Part shown: positions 54,753 to 63,270 of the stretch, in pieces | How the letters are laid out: every line of letters begins with the position of its first letter | How positions within the stretch are numbered: the first letter of the stretch is position 1 | NCBI RefSeq assembly: GCF_900141875.1 | Contig: NZ_FQZE01000014.1 | Span: 1 to 64,000, forward strand | Direction: 5' to 3' | DNA from: Tangfeifania diversioriginum | GTDB lineage: Bacteria; Bacteroidota; Bacteroidia; Bacteroidales; Prolixibacteraceae | DNA length: 64,000 nucleotides | Notes under the pieces: model-generated | The model's input: the letters and a program-made list of their open reading frames with translations, nothing else | What the model was told of the DNA's origin: nothing | The model's database searches: none | Made by a program: the position numbers and the translations under genes

Positions 54753-55460
54753 ATGAAAAAAACAATTTTAACTCTGGTTATTCTGGTCTTTGCAGCAGCA
54801 AATATTGCCCAGGCCCAAAATCTGCAGGATGTTTTAGATAAGCACTTCAAAGCTATCGGTCAGGAAAAACTGTCAGATATAGAAACTTACCGGATTAAGG
54901 CAAAAGTTGAACAGATGGGAATGGAAATCCCTATGGACATGAAAATGAAGCGTCCCGATAAATTCAGGATGGAGATGGAAATGCAGGGTCAGAAAATGAT
55001 TCGTACTTATAACGGCGAAAAAGGATGGATGCTTGCACCGTGGATTAGCTCGGAACCTCAGGCGCTTACCGGAGCAGAACTGGAGCAGGCCATGACACAG
55101 GCCGATATTGACGGAGAACTGTACAACTATGAAGAAAAGGGATTTACCGCCGAGTTGCTCGGGAAAGAATTTATAGGCGATGCCGAGGTGTTCAATATTA
55201 AATTAACCGGCGAAGATGGTGTGGAAAGAAATTATTACATCAATACTGACAGCTATCTGGTGCATTCGGTAAAAGGAAAAGTGGAAGCGCAGGGGCAGGA
55301 AATTACCATTGAGCAAATTATGAGCGACTATAAAGATTTTGACGGCATTAAAATGGCCACAAAAATTGAGCAGAAATCACCCATGGGTTCGGCCAATATT
55401 ATTTTTGAAGAAATAGAATTTGGTGTTCAGCTCGATGATTCGATTTTTGAAAAGCCCTGA
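54753..55460 (+). CDS. Exported LolA-like beta protein
   Basis: About 235 residues from the ATG at 54753. Signal peptide (KKTILTLVILVFAAANIAQA), then repeated beta strands: LSDIETYRIKAKVEQMGMEI, MKRPDKFRMEMEMQGQKM and the C-terminal GSANIIFEEIEFGVQLDDS. The pattern recalls LolA/outer membrane lipoprotein-sorting proteins, which carry lipoproteins across the periplasm; many Bacteroidota copies have unknown roles. An upstream frame from 54651 adds a long unlikely leader. A terminator follows. Confidence 0.78.
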   Translation: MKKTILTLVILVFAAANIAQAQNLQDVLDKHFKAIGQEKLSDIETYRIKAKVEQMGMEIPMDMKMKRPDKFRMEMEMQGQKMIRTYNGEKGWMLAPWISSEPQALTGAELEQAMTQADIDGELYNYEEKGFTAELLGKEFIGDAEVFNIKLTGEDGVERNYYINTDSYLVHSVKGKVEAQGQEITIEQIMSDYKDFDGIKMATKIEQKSPMGSANIIFEEIEFGVQLDDSIFEKP

Positions 55461-55489
55461 GGCAGGAGAAATAATTTTCATGAATAGAG

Positions 55490-55514
55490 AGGACAGGCAA
55501 CTGTCCTTTTTTTT
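55490..55514 (+). terminator. Terminator after the LolA-like gene
   Basis: Seven-base stem AGGACAG/CTGTCCT with a GCAA (GNRA-type) tetraloop, followed by seven T residues after the stem. Confidence 0.93.
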
Positions 55515-55520
55515 ATGGTT

Positions 55521-56258
55521 CTACATGGCTGCTTCATTTGCCTGCACTGACCTGAAAATTCTCTCGGGTAATTCATCTACATCTCCCATCGAGTCCATTT
55601 TTTTTCGTTTTAATATTCTTTTGAAATAGGGATCGGTTTTAATATTGTTTTTGAACAGGTATTGCAATCCTTTTTCAGTGGAGCCGCGGCTGTTCGATAG
55701 CTCATTATTTTTCACCTCAATTGGCGAGATGTAAATTACCTCGAAGAAATCATCCGAAAAATTGTTAACTGTTTCGAATATCGTTTTTTCGGCATGTAGC
55801 AATGCTTTGTTTAAGTGCCTGCTGTTTTCTGTGACTGTAGAGTTTCCTGGTATTTCTCGTTTGGGTTGCCCTGGATTGAAAACCGCCGCCGAAGAAATAA
55901 AAATTATTTTTTTTACCCACGGAGCTGTGCTTACAGCTTTCATGAGCATCCCTGTGTTTTTGATAACCGGCACATATAGTTGTGTGTCTGAATTTTCTAC
56001 TCCCAATTTTAAAGGTGAGCCGCATTGGATAAGAATTTCACACCCGCTTAAAAAATTTCGTAGCTGACCGGGATTTTCCGGGTCTAATTTGCATATTTCA
56101 AGATTATTGTTGCCTGAAATTCGGTCGAAAAACGGAGTGAAGATTGTTTTTCTTTTTTGCGAGTCCTGCACTTTTACACGGTAATCTTCTGCTAATAATT
56201 TAAGGGTGATGTAACAGCCAATAAACTCTGCCCCGCCCAAAATTCCTATTGTTTTCAT
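55521..56258 (-). CDS. Extended SDR-like protein without catalytic Tyr-Lys
   Basis: About 245 residues from the ATG at 56258 (MKTIGILGGAEFIGCYITLK). The Rossmann glycine motif GGAEFIG is kept and FISSAAVFNPG resembles the Ser motif, but the expected YxxxK reads NSTVTENSRHLNKALLHAEK without Tyr-xxx-Lys spacing. It is shorter than most extended SDRs (~300). It may be a non-catalytic NAD(P)-binding protein. It ends near the convergent LolA-like terminator and follows the hybrid sensor gene on the same strand, with 94 bases between. Confidence 0.7.
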   Translation of the reverse strand: MKTIGILGGAEFIGCYITLKLLAEDYRVKVQDSQKRKTIFTPFFDRISGNNNLEICKLDPENPGQLRNFLSGCEILIQCGSPLKLGVENSDTQLYVPVIKNTGMLMKAVSTAPWVKKIIFISSAAVFNPGQPKREIPGNSTVTENSRHLNKALLHAEKTIFETVNNFSDDFFEVIYISPIEVKNNELSNSRGSTEKGLQYLFKNNIKTDPYFKRILKRKKMDSMGDVDELPERIFRSVQANEAAM

Positions 56259-56352
56259 TGAAATTAACTTGCTAATTAACAAATAGTTAAAAAGCAAAAT
56301 TAAGGCGATTGCAAGCGGTTCGTTTGTCTTATTTACGCAAAAGCAGGTACTT

Positions 56353-59163
56353 TCAGGTCGTTTGGTTTTTAAATTCGGTTGGGCTGCAGCCAAATTGTTT
56401 TTTAAAGGCACGTGAAAAATAGGCGTGGTCGTTAAAACCAAGGTTGAAGCATATTTCAGATACGTTTCCGGCATTTTGCTTCAGCAAATCGGCAGCCCGT
56501 TGTAACCGAAGCGACCTCATCAACTGCCCGGCAGGCTGACCAATTAAAGCGTTTAACTTCCTGTTTAACTGCGAAATGCTCATATTCAAATGCCCGGCCA
56601 GTTGTTCCACCGAAAACTGATAATCCCCAAAATGATTTTCGATTTTCTGAATTGTTTTTTCAAGGAAAATCTGGTCTGTTGAAATGGCAGAAACTTCAGA
56701 AGGTTTTATTATGGTTGATTTGCAGAATCGTTCCCGTAAAAGTTTTCGTTGTTTCAGCAGGTTTTGGGTTTGAACTTCTAATTCTTTTGCCTTAAATGGT
56801 TTAGTAATATATGCATCAATTCCGGATTCGAGGCCTGCCATTCTATCATCGAAACCTGCTTTTGCAGTTAACATTATAATTGGAACATGGCTGGTTTTTT
56901 CATTGCTTCGTATTTGTTTTGAAAATTGAAATCCATCCATTTCCGGCATCATTACATCAGTAATTATAATATCTGGAATTTCGTTTTTTGCCATAGAAAA
57001 TCCATGCTCTCCATTTTGTGCTGTTAAAATCCGGAAGCTGCTTTTAAAAATATCTGCGATGTAATTCCGTACGTCAAAATTATCTTCAACGATTAAAAGT
57101 ATATCATCGTTATCAGAGCCGGAAGAATCCCACACAGGAATTTTTTCTTCTGTTTCAGTTAAATTAAAACCATTGAGCTGCAAAGATGTGTCGGTCTGCG
57201 GTTTGGCAAACTCATCTTTTTTAATTTCAAAATCACCTTGCGGAAGTTGAATGATAAACTCACTGCCTTCGCCTTCTTTGCTGTTTACCAAAATATTTCC
57301 TTTATGAAGCTCAATCAATTCTTTTGTCAGCGCTAATCCAATTCCTGTGCCTTCATGTTTTCTTGTGGCAGAACCATCCACCTGGTAAAAACGGTCAAAA
57401 ATATGTGGCAGCCGGTCAGAGGGTATGCCTATTCCGGTATCTTTAATCCTGATTTCGACAATGGAATCAATGACGTTCAACCCGACTTCTATTTCACCTT
57501 TTGAAACAGAAAAATTGAATGCATTCGAAATAAGGTTATAAAAAATTTTTTCCATTTTATCCGGATCAAAAACAACAGGAATGTTTTTTAATTCTGATTC
57601 AAACTTCAACGAAATTTTTTGTGATTCAGCCATCGATTCAAATGAATAAAACAGGTTTTTTAGAAATGAAACGATGTTGTGCTGTCTGGCTTTTAAATCC
57701 ATGCTTCCGGATTCAAGTTTGGAAAGGTCCAGCAACTGGTTAATTAAAGTAAGAAGTCTTCTTGCATTCCTGTTTGCTATCTGCAGTTTCCCTTTTTCAT
57801 GAACCTCGATATTTCCAGACATAATACTTTCAATTTGTCCGAGTATCAACGTCAGTGGTGTCCGGAACTCGTGAGAAATATTTGCGAAGAACTGTGACTT
57901 CAACTTGTCGAGTTCCTGAAGCTTTTCCTGTGCAATTTTCAATTCATTTAACGTTATTTCAATCTTGTTTTTTGCCTCTTCCACATTTTTAAAGTCTTCA
58001 TAACGTGCATAAGCTATTGAGAATGCTTCTGCCAATGTTTGAACCAATTCCAGTTTTTCGTCGGAAAGGGGAGAAACATTTCCAACATAGAGAATACCTT
58101 GAGCAAAAGGAACAAAGTGAATATGAAGAGATTCCGGAGGAGTAGATGATCCCTGGTAAGTTTTCACATTTTGAATCTGACCGATTTTAATCATCGATTT
58201 TGCCCAGTTGATAAATTTTTCCTTATTCCAGCGCTCTTTGTAAATCTGATTCTTTTTCCAGTGCTTAACTGCATTATTTGTGAGGTCATTTGCATCGAAG
58301 GATAAATTCAATACTGCCAGCGACTTACCCTCTGGTGTGGTGAGGTAAGCCTGAATATTCTCTTTTTCTTCATCAACAATAAAAACACCGCATCGTATAA
58401 AGGGCACCTCCAGTGTTTCCAGTTCATGCCAGATAATCGGTGTAATGCGATTGAGATCTTCGGAAGTACGCATGCTGGCAATTTCACCGCGGATCCTGTC
58501 CACTGATGCCTGTTTAATAGTTTCATGCGCCAGGGCTTCTGCTTTTTGAATGTCGAGAAACCGGGTGTAACTCTGTTCAAAAACCTGCCCAAAGCGTTTC
58601 AGTATTTTATTATCATCGTCTGATAATCTTCTTCCAAAATGATTAACCACGAAAATTGATGTATAATGAGAAACAGAAACCGATCGCGTATAGCCACCTT
58701 CACGGGACAAAACCTGTTTCTTCCATTCGGGAGTGGATGAATTGTAGGGCGGATGTTTAAACAAATGTTCAAAGAATTCAATTTTTTCATCCCTCGAATA
58801 TTCCTCCACTAAAAATCGCTCTCCTTTGGTTGTAGCTTCTGCCAAAACTCTGTAAATGGGGCGATCCAGGAAAGGAATTGCTGCTTTTTTCATATACGTT
58901 TCTGCCACACCAGTTGATCCCCAGAATGTGAATTGTTTATCAATTTGGTTGTTGTTGATTAACATAAATACTCCGGTAATGTCCAGGTTCATATTATTCA
59001 ATTCCCGGGCAACTATATTGACAATCTTCTGCAAGTCTGCTGATTGACGCATTAACATGGCAACTTCCCGTACTTTCTCAAAGGCTTTTTCAATTTCCAG
59101 TTCGCGGTTTTTTGCTGTGAGCTCTTTTTCCAGAGCGTCAATTTTTAACATTGATTTTGTCAT
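56353..59163 (-). CDS. Cytoplasmic hybrid histidine kinase / response regulator / AraC regulator
   Basis: 936 residues. Order: N-terminal coiled coil, two GAF-like regions (about 40-220 and 225-400), coiled coil, HisKA with SHEFRTPLTLILGQ (near residue 430), HATPase_c with LISNAFNFSVSKGEI and DTGIGIPSDRL, receiver domain with IIITDVMMPEMDGF (phosphoacceptor Asp near 737), and a C-terminal AraC HTH (SVEQLAGHLNMSISQLNRKL, AYFSRAFKKQFGCSPTEF). Unlike most Bacteroidota hybrid regulators it has no periplasmic sensor or signal peptide, so it senses a cytoplasmic cue. No target is apparent; the AraC domain may bind the palindrome upstream. Confidence 0.94.
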   Translation of the reverse strand: MTKSMLKIDALEKELTAKNRELEIEKAFEKVREVAMLMRQSADLQKIVNIVARELNNMNLDITGVFMLINNNQIDKQFTFWGSTGVAETYMKKAAIPFLDRPIYRVLAEATTKGERFLVEEYSRDEKIEFFEHLFKHPPYNSSTPEWKKQVLSREGGYTRSVSVSHYTSIFVVNHFGRRLSDDDNKILKRFGQVFEQSYTRFLDIQKAEALAHETIKQASVDRIRGEIASMRTSEDLNRITPIIWHELETLEVPFIRCGVFIVDEEKENIQAYLTTPEGKSLAVLNLSFDANDLTNNAVKHWKKNQIYKERWNKEKFINWAKSMIKIGQIQNVKTYQGSSTPPESLHIHFVPFAQGILYVGNVSPLSDEKLELVQTLAEAFSIAYARYEDFKNVEEAKNKIEITLNELKIAQEKLQELDKLKSQFFANISHEFRTPLTLILGQIESIMSGNIEVHEKGKLQIANRNARRLLTLINQLLDLSKLESGSMDLKARQHNIVSFLKNLFYSFESMAESQKISLKFESELKNIPVVFDPDKMEKIFYNLISNAFNFSVSKGEIEVGLNVIDSIVEIRIKDTGIGIPSDRLPHIFDRFYQVDGSATRKHEGTGIGLALTKELIELHKGNILVNSKEGEGSEFIIQLPQGDFEIKKDEFAKPQTDTSLQLNGFNLTETEEKIPVWDSSGSDNDDILLIVEDNFDVRNYIADIFKSSFRILTAQNGEHGFSMAKNEIPDIIITDVMMPEMDGFQFSKQIRSNEKTSHVPIIMLTAKAGFDDRMAGLESGIDAYITKPFKAKELEVQTQNLLKQRKLLRERFCKSTIIKPSEVSAISTDQIFLEKTIQKIENHFGDYQFSVEQLAGHLNMSISQLNRKLNALIGQPAGQLMRSLRLQRAADLLKQNAGNVSEICFNLGFNDHAYFSRAFKKQFGCSPTEFKNQTT

Positions 59164-59688
59164 TTATGAGTTTTTGCGTTAATTAATGACAATCCTTCAT
59201 TTATATTTAATTGATGAAATTTTACCTGTTGTGCTGACAGATTGTTATCTTCAGGAATGCCCATAGGGGCAGACAGAATATGTCTGATATTTATTTTTAT
59301 AACCATTTAAATTTCCACACGCTTTTGAATCGTATTCAATATACGTATATTATTTGAATTGTAAATGTCCTAATTTTTAGGGCCTTTTGCGTTTTTTGAA
59401 TTTTTGACTTTAAAGTTCTTTTTTCTTGTGTGTAAAATGTTAAAGAATATTAAAATATCTTTATTTCTTAGATGCAAAACTTTATGATTTTAGATTTCGA
59501 TAATGTCATTTTTCCATATAATAAACCATAATTTATCAAATTGATTATTGGTTGCTTTGTTTCCCGCAAGAAATATACATTTTGATTTACCAAAAAGTGG
59601 AGCCTGTTTATGCATTGGTAATACCGTACATTTATTTAATGTGAGGAGCCCATAACTTGCAGGTGAATTAAAATATAAATTGAAAATT
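59164..59688. other. 525-base intergenic region upstream of hybrid sensor and peroxiredoxin
   Basis: AT-rich, without a credible gene. It holds two small hairpins in a row, GCCC-ATAG-GGGC (59259-59270) and CAGACA-GAATA-TGTCTG (59270-59286), and a perfect 14-base palindrome at 59338-59351. The divergent flanking genes may both be controlled from here. Confidence 0.6.
59338..59351. promoter_or_regulatory. Perfect 14-base palindrome AATATACGTATATT
   Basis: The site reads the same on both strands and lies 175 bases upstream of the hybrid sensor and 338 bases upstream of the peroxiredoxin. Confidence 0.35.
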
Positions 59689-60411
59689 ATGAAAAAATTA
59701 TTTGTAACATTCGTAATGGCAGCTCTTATTATAAGCGCTGCGGCCGAGGGCAATAAAATTCCTCTTATTGGAAGCAAGGCACCCTCTTTTACTGCTGAGT
59801 CAACCAACGGCAAAATTACCTTCCCCGAAAGTTTTGGAAAGAGCTGGAAAATTCTTTTCAGCCACCCGCAGGATTTTACACCGGTTTGCACCTCCGAGCT
59901 ACTGGAGCTGGCTTATCTGAATGATGAGTTCGATGCGATGGATGTAAAACTGGCGGTAATTTCCACCGATGATTTAAAAATGCACAAAATGTGGAAAGCC
60001 CACCTGGAAGATTTGGACTATAAAGACAGGGGAAAACAAAAAGTGAATTTCCCGATTCTCGATGATCACAAAGCTGAAGCATCGAAAATTTATGGAATGC
60101 TTCACGAACCGGTTAGTACAAACAAAGATATCAGGGGTGTTTTTATTATCGATGCCAATAACATTGTACGTTCGGTTAATTTTTACCCAATGGAAATTGG
60201 GCGGAATATAGACGAAATACTCCGGATTGTTGCAGCTTTGAAAACCACCGACGAATCGCAGGTTTTTACCCCGGCCAACTGGAATAACGGAGATGATGTA
60301 TTGATTCCTCATTTCCCTTACACTGCAGAACAAATAGCAAATGATCCTTCTGTTAGAGATGGATATTACAGTGTGGGCGACAGGCTATGGTTTAAAAAGC
60401 TGAAAAAATAA
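59689..60411 (+). CDS. Exported 1-Cys peroxiredoxin (Prx6-like)
   Basis: About 240 residues from the ATG at 59689. Likely signal peptide (FVTFVMAALIISAAAEG). Peroxidatic site HPQDFTPVCTSELLEL; the only Cys in the mature protein is this one, so it is a 1-Cys peroxiredoxin. The rest fits Prx6 length and motifs (IRGVFIIDANNIVRSVNFYP, the C-terminal arm FPYTAEQIANDPSVRDGYYS). It reduces peroxides, here probably in the periplasm, with an unknown reductant. A terminator follows. Confidence 0.85.
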   Translation: MKKLFVTFVMAALIISAAAEGNKIPLIGSKAPSFTAESTNGKITFPESFGKSWKILFSHPQDFTPVCTSELLELAYLNDEFDAMDVKLAVISTDDLKMHKMWKAHLEDLDYKDRGKQKVNFPILDDHKAEASKIYGMLHEPVSTNKDIRGVFIIDANNIVRSVNFYPMEIGRNIDEILRIVAALKTTDESQVFTPANWNNGDDVLIPHFPYTAEQIANDPSVRDGYYSVGDRLWFKKLKK

Positions 60412-60461
60412 TAGTAAAACTTTAGGTTTTTTTTCATTCAGAATAGTGCAATTAAACAGCA

Positions 60462-60494
60462 AAAAGGTGTTCAGAATTTTTTTGAACACCTTTT
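60462..60494. terminator. Bidirectional terminator
   Basis: Twelve-base stem AAAAGGTGTTCA/TGAACACCTTTT between the convergent peroxiredoxin and sugar dehydrogenase genes; U-rich tails on both strands. Confidence 0.9.
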
Positions 60495-60518
60495 CCTTTT
60501 TAATCAATGAATTAAAAT

Positions 60519-61937
60519 TTATTCTTCGGGCGTCAGTCGTACCACTTTACCCGGATTATTCAGTACTACGTAAATTGCTCCGTCGGGGCCGGTTGAAACA
60601 TCGCGCACGCGGCCGGCACCTTTAAAAATGACCTGTTCATGAACTACACGTTCTTCTTCAATCTGCAGTAGTCTGACTTCTTCATATTTTAACGCTCCTA
60701 CTAAAAGCCTGTTTTTCCATTTTTCAAATAAATTGCCCCGGTAAAAATCAAGCCCGCAAACGGCAATGGATGGTTTCCAGTAAAAATTGGGTTGCTCCAT
60801 GCCCGGCATGTGGGTTAATTCGGTGATAATTGTACCGTTGTAGTTTCTTCCGTAGGTAATGGTTTCCCATCCGTAATTTTTTCCTGATTCAATCATGTTG
60901 AGTTCGTCGCCGCCCATCGGCCCGTGTTCCGTGGTCCAAAGCTCTCCGGTTTCAGGGTGAATGGCCATTCCCTGGATATTCCTGTTTCCCAGGCTATAAA
61001 TCGATTTCATGGCTTCGTCGTCATAAAGGAACGGATTGTTTTCAGGAATCCGGCCGTCTTTATGAATGCGATGAACTTTTCCATTGGGCAGTGAAAAATC
61101 CTGTGCCTGGTAACCTGCGCCGCGGTCGCCAATGGCAAAATAGAGGTATCCCCACGGGTCGAATACAATGCGGCATCCGTAGTGGTGACGGGTGGTCCGA
61201 TAAGTTTCAGGGGGAGCTTCAAAAAGCAGCTCTTCGTTTGTCCAGGTGTTATTTTCAATTTTTCCACGCACCAGACGGGTCATTGCGGGAGGCCGGTTGC
61301 CTTCATATTCTTTAAGCTCGTGGCTGTAGGCCAGGTAAATCCAGCCATTTCTTTCGTATTCAGGATCAACAGCTACATCGAGCAACCCTCCCTGGCCTTC
61401 GTGCAATACCTGTGGTGTATTTTTTACCGCTTCGGCCTGAAGTACCCCGTTTTCAACAATCCTCAATCGTCCGGGGCGTTCTGTTATAAGTGCCGTGTTT
61501 TCATCAATAAAATCAATGGCCCACGGAATTTCAAGGTTGTCGGCAAATGTTTCCACTTCCATAAAATAATCCATGGTTTCAACCATTTCAGGAGCTGGGG
61601 GTTTTACAGCACCTTCTTCTTTTTCGGCTTCGCGGATGTAGCCTACAACGGCCCGGATTTCTTCATCGGTAAGCGAACGTTCATACGAGGGCATACCCAG
61701 GTGAGGAATGCCATGTTTGATGTTGCGGATGACATAGCCGTCTTCGGCCCCAAACTGCCACACTCCGTCAACAAGGCTGGTTGCGTTGCCGCCGTTTAAA
61801 TCAGAACCGTGGCACTGGGCGCAGTATTGCTGGTAAAGAGCTGCTGCATCGGGTTGAGCGTTGGTTTTTGCATTAAAAGAAAAAATCAGGAATAGTAGAA
61901 ATAAAATGCTTCCGGCTTTTTGGATAATTGATTTCAT
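60519..61937 (-). CDS. Cytochrome c - PQQ-type sugar dehydrogenase fusion
   Basis: About 472 residues from the ATG at 61937. Signal peptide, then a cytochrome c domain with haem motif CAQCH (C39, C42, H43) and axial Met in HLGMPSYERS, then a six-bladed glucose/sorbosone dehydrogenase domain: WAIDFIDENTALITERPGRL, GQGGLLDVAVDPEYERNG, TRHHYGCRIVFDPWGYLYF, NIQGMAIHPETGELWTTEHG and FKGAGRVRDVSTGPDGAIYV. The order (cytochrome first) is unusual for soluble PQQ glucose dehydrogenases but known among 'GSDH' fusions. It oxidises an aldose or related sugar and passes electrons to the haem. Confidence 0.9.
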   Translation of the reverse strand: MKSIIQKAGSILFLLFLIFSFNAKTNAQPDAAALYQQYCAQCHGSDLNGGNATSLVDGVWQFGAEDGYVIRNIKHGIPHLGMPSYERSLTDEEIRAVVGYIREAEKEEGAVKPPAPEMVETMDYFMEVETFADNLEIPWAIDFIDENTALITERPGRLRIVENGVLQAEAVKNTPQVLHEGQGGLLDVAVDPEYERNGWIYLAYSHELKEYEGNRPPAMTRLVRGKIENNTWTNEELLFEAPPETYRTTRHHYGCRIVFDPWGYLYFAIGDRGAGYQAQDFSLPNGKVHRIHKDGRIPENNPFLYDDEAMKSIYSLGNRNIQGMAIHPETGELWTTEHGPMGGDELNMIESGKNYGWETITYGRNYNGTIITELTHMPGMEQPNFYWKPSIAVCGLDFYRGNLFEKWKNRLLVGALKYEEVRLLQIEEERVVHEQVIFKGAGRVRDVSTGPDGAIYVVLNNPGKVVRLTPEE

Positions 61938-62036
61938 AGGTAACAGTTTTTTTATTTGTATCTCAATATACAAAAAAGCAGGGAGCAAAAAGGTTTAATA
62001 AAATGTCTTTTTTGTCAATTTTTTTTTGGAGGGGGC

Positions 62037-63170
62037 TTAATATTTATCGGCAATTGCTTTTTCAATGCTCTTCCAAAGCAATTTTGCTGTTTTTCCCCAG
62101 CTGAATTTTTCTTTTTGGATGAAACCTTTTTGAATCAGTTCGTTGCGTTTTTCTGAGTTGCCGGCCAAAAGCTTCATGGCATCCGAAATTTGCCCGGAAT
62201 TGTTGGGATCGACATAAATTACTGCTTCGCCACCCACTTCGGGCAGTGAAGTGGTGTTGGAGCAAATTACCGGTACACCGGCGCTCATCGCCTCAACCAC
62301 AGGGATTCCGAAACCTTCGAAAAACGGAATGAATGTGAGTGCCAGGGCAGCACCTAAAATGGAATGCAGCTTAGAAGTTGGAACACGTCCGGTGAACACC
62401 ACATCGTTTTTAAACTGCATGTTTTTGTACGTTTCAGAAATTTTCCCGGTTTTGTGCATTTGCCCGCCAACGATGAGTAATTTAATTCCTTTTTTATCCT
62501 TTACTTTAAACGTATCGAAAGCTTCAAGCAAGCCGGTTATATTTTTTCGCGGATGCAGCGCGCCCACAAACAGGAAATATTCACTGCCGGATGTATATTT
62601 TTTGCGGGTTGCTTTTTGGTTACCAGGTGGGGTGGGAGTATATGCGGTGTTTATTCCGTTGTAAACCACATCAATTTTTTCCTCGTCAATAGTAAAAGAG
62701 TGGGTAATATCTTTTTTTGAATAGTTTGAAACGGTGGCAATTCGGGTGGCTTCCCGGGCAAATTTCGGAAAAAAGTAGTTATAGTATTTTGCTTTCAGCC
62801 AGGGTAAATCTTTAGGGCGATGCACAAAATTTATATCGTGGATAACAGCAAGCTGCGGAGTTTTGGTGTTAAGAGAAAGATATCCGTCGGGTGACAGGAA
62901 CAAATCTGCCTTGTATTTTTTCAGTATGCCCGGAATTCGAAATTCAAACCAAAAATACCATAAAACCGGGTGCCGGGTAGGAGGGCTAATAACAACAGGA
63001 GTAATGTTTTTAGCAAAAATGAACTTTTCATTGTAGGGGCGATCGAAAATGAAAATGAATTGATGCTGAGGGTGATTTTGCGTTATTCGTTTCAGCGTTT
63101 CAAACGTGAACCAGCCAATCCCTTCCAGTTTGTCCTCAATTAGTAACCGGGTGTTTACGGCAATAACCAT
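62037..63170 (-). CDS. Glycosyltransferase family 4
   Basis: 377 residues. GT-B fold: start AVNTRLLIEDKLEGIGWFT, middle VVYNGINTAYTPTPPG, YFLFVGALHPRKNITGLLEA and the donor-binding region TFIPFFEGFGIPVVEAMSAG. It adds a sugar to a growing glycan; the flippase gene that starts divergently at the window edge suggests an exopolysaccharide or O-antigen locus to the right. Confidence 0.92.
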   Translation of the reverse strand: MVIAVNTRLLIEDKLEGIGWFTFETLKRITQNHPQHQFIFIFDRPYNEKFIFAKNITPVVISPPTRHPVLWYFWFEFRIPGILKKYKADLFLSPDGYLSLNTKTPQLAVIHDINFVHRPKDLPWLKAKYYNYFFPKFAREATRIATVSNYSKKDITHSFTIDEEKIDVVYNGINTAYTPTPPGNQKATRKKYTSGSEYFLFVGALHPRKNITGLLEAFDTFKVKDKKGIKLLIVGGQMHKTGKISETYKNMQFKNDVVFTGRVPTSKLHSILGAALALTFIPFFEGFGIPVVEAMSAGVPVICSNTTSLPEVGGEAVIYVDPNNSGQISDAMKLLAGNSEKRNELIQKGFIQKEKFSWGKTAKLLWKSIEKAIADKY

Positions 63171-63270
63171 TAATACGTTTTTCTATTTTGGGTAAATGTA
63201 CAAAGTCTGTATAAATATTTTTTACTTTTACCGGTTCAAATTAAGGTACAACAATGTTAAAAACCAGGTT

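Noticed and set aside
63196-63270. ATG at 63196 as the flippase start
   Set aside because: It would add 25 residues unlike the family N-terminus; the TTG at 63271 gives a fitting start.
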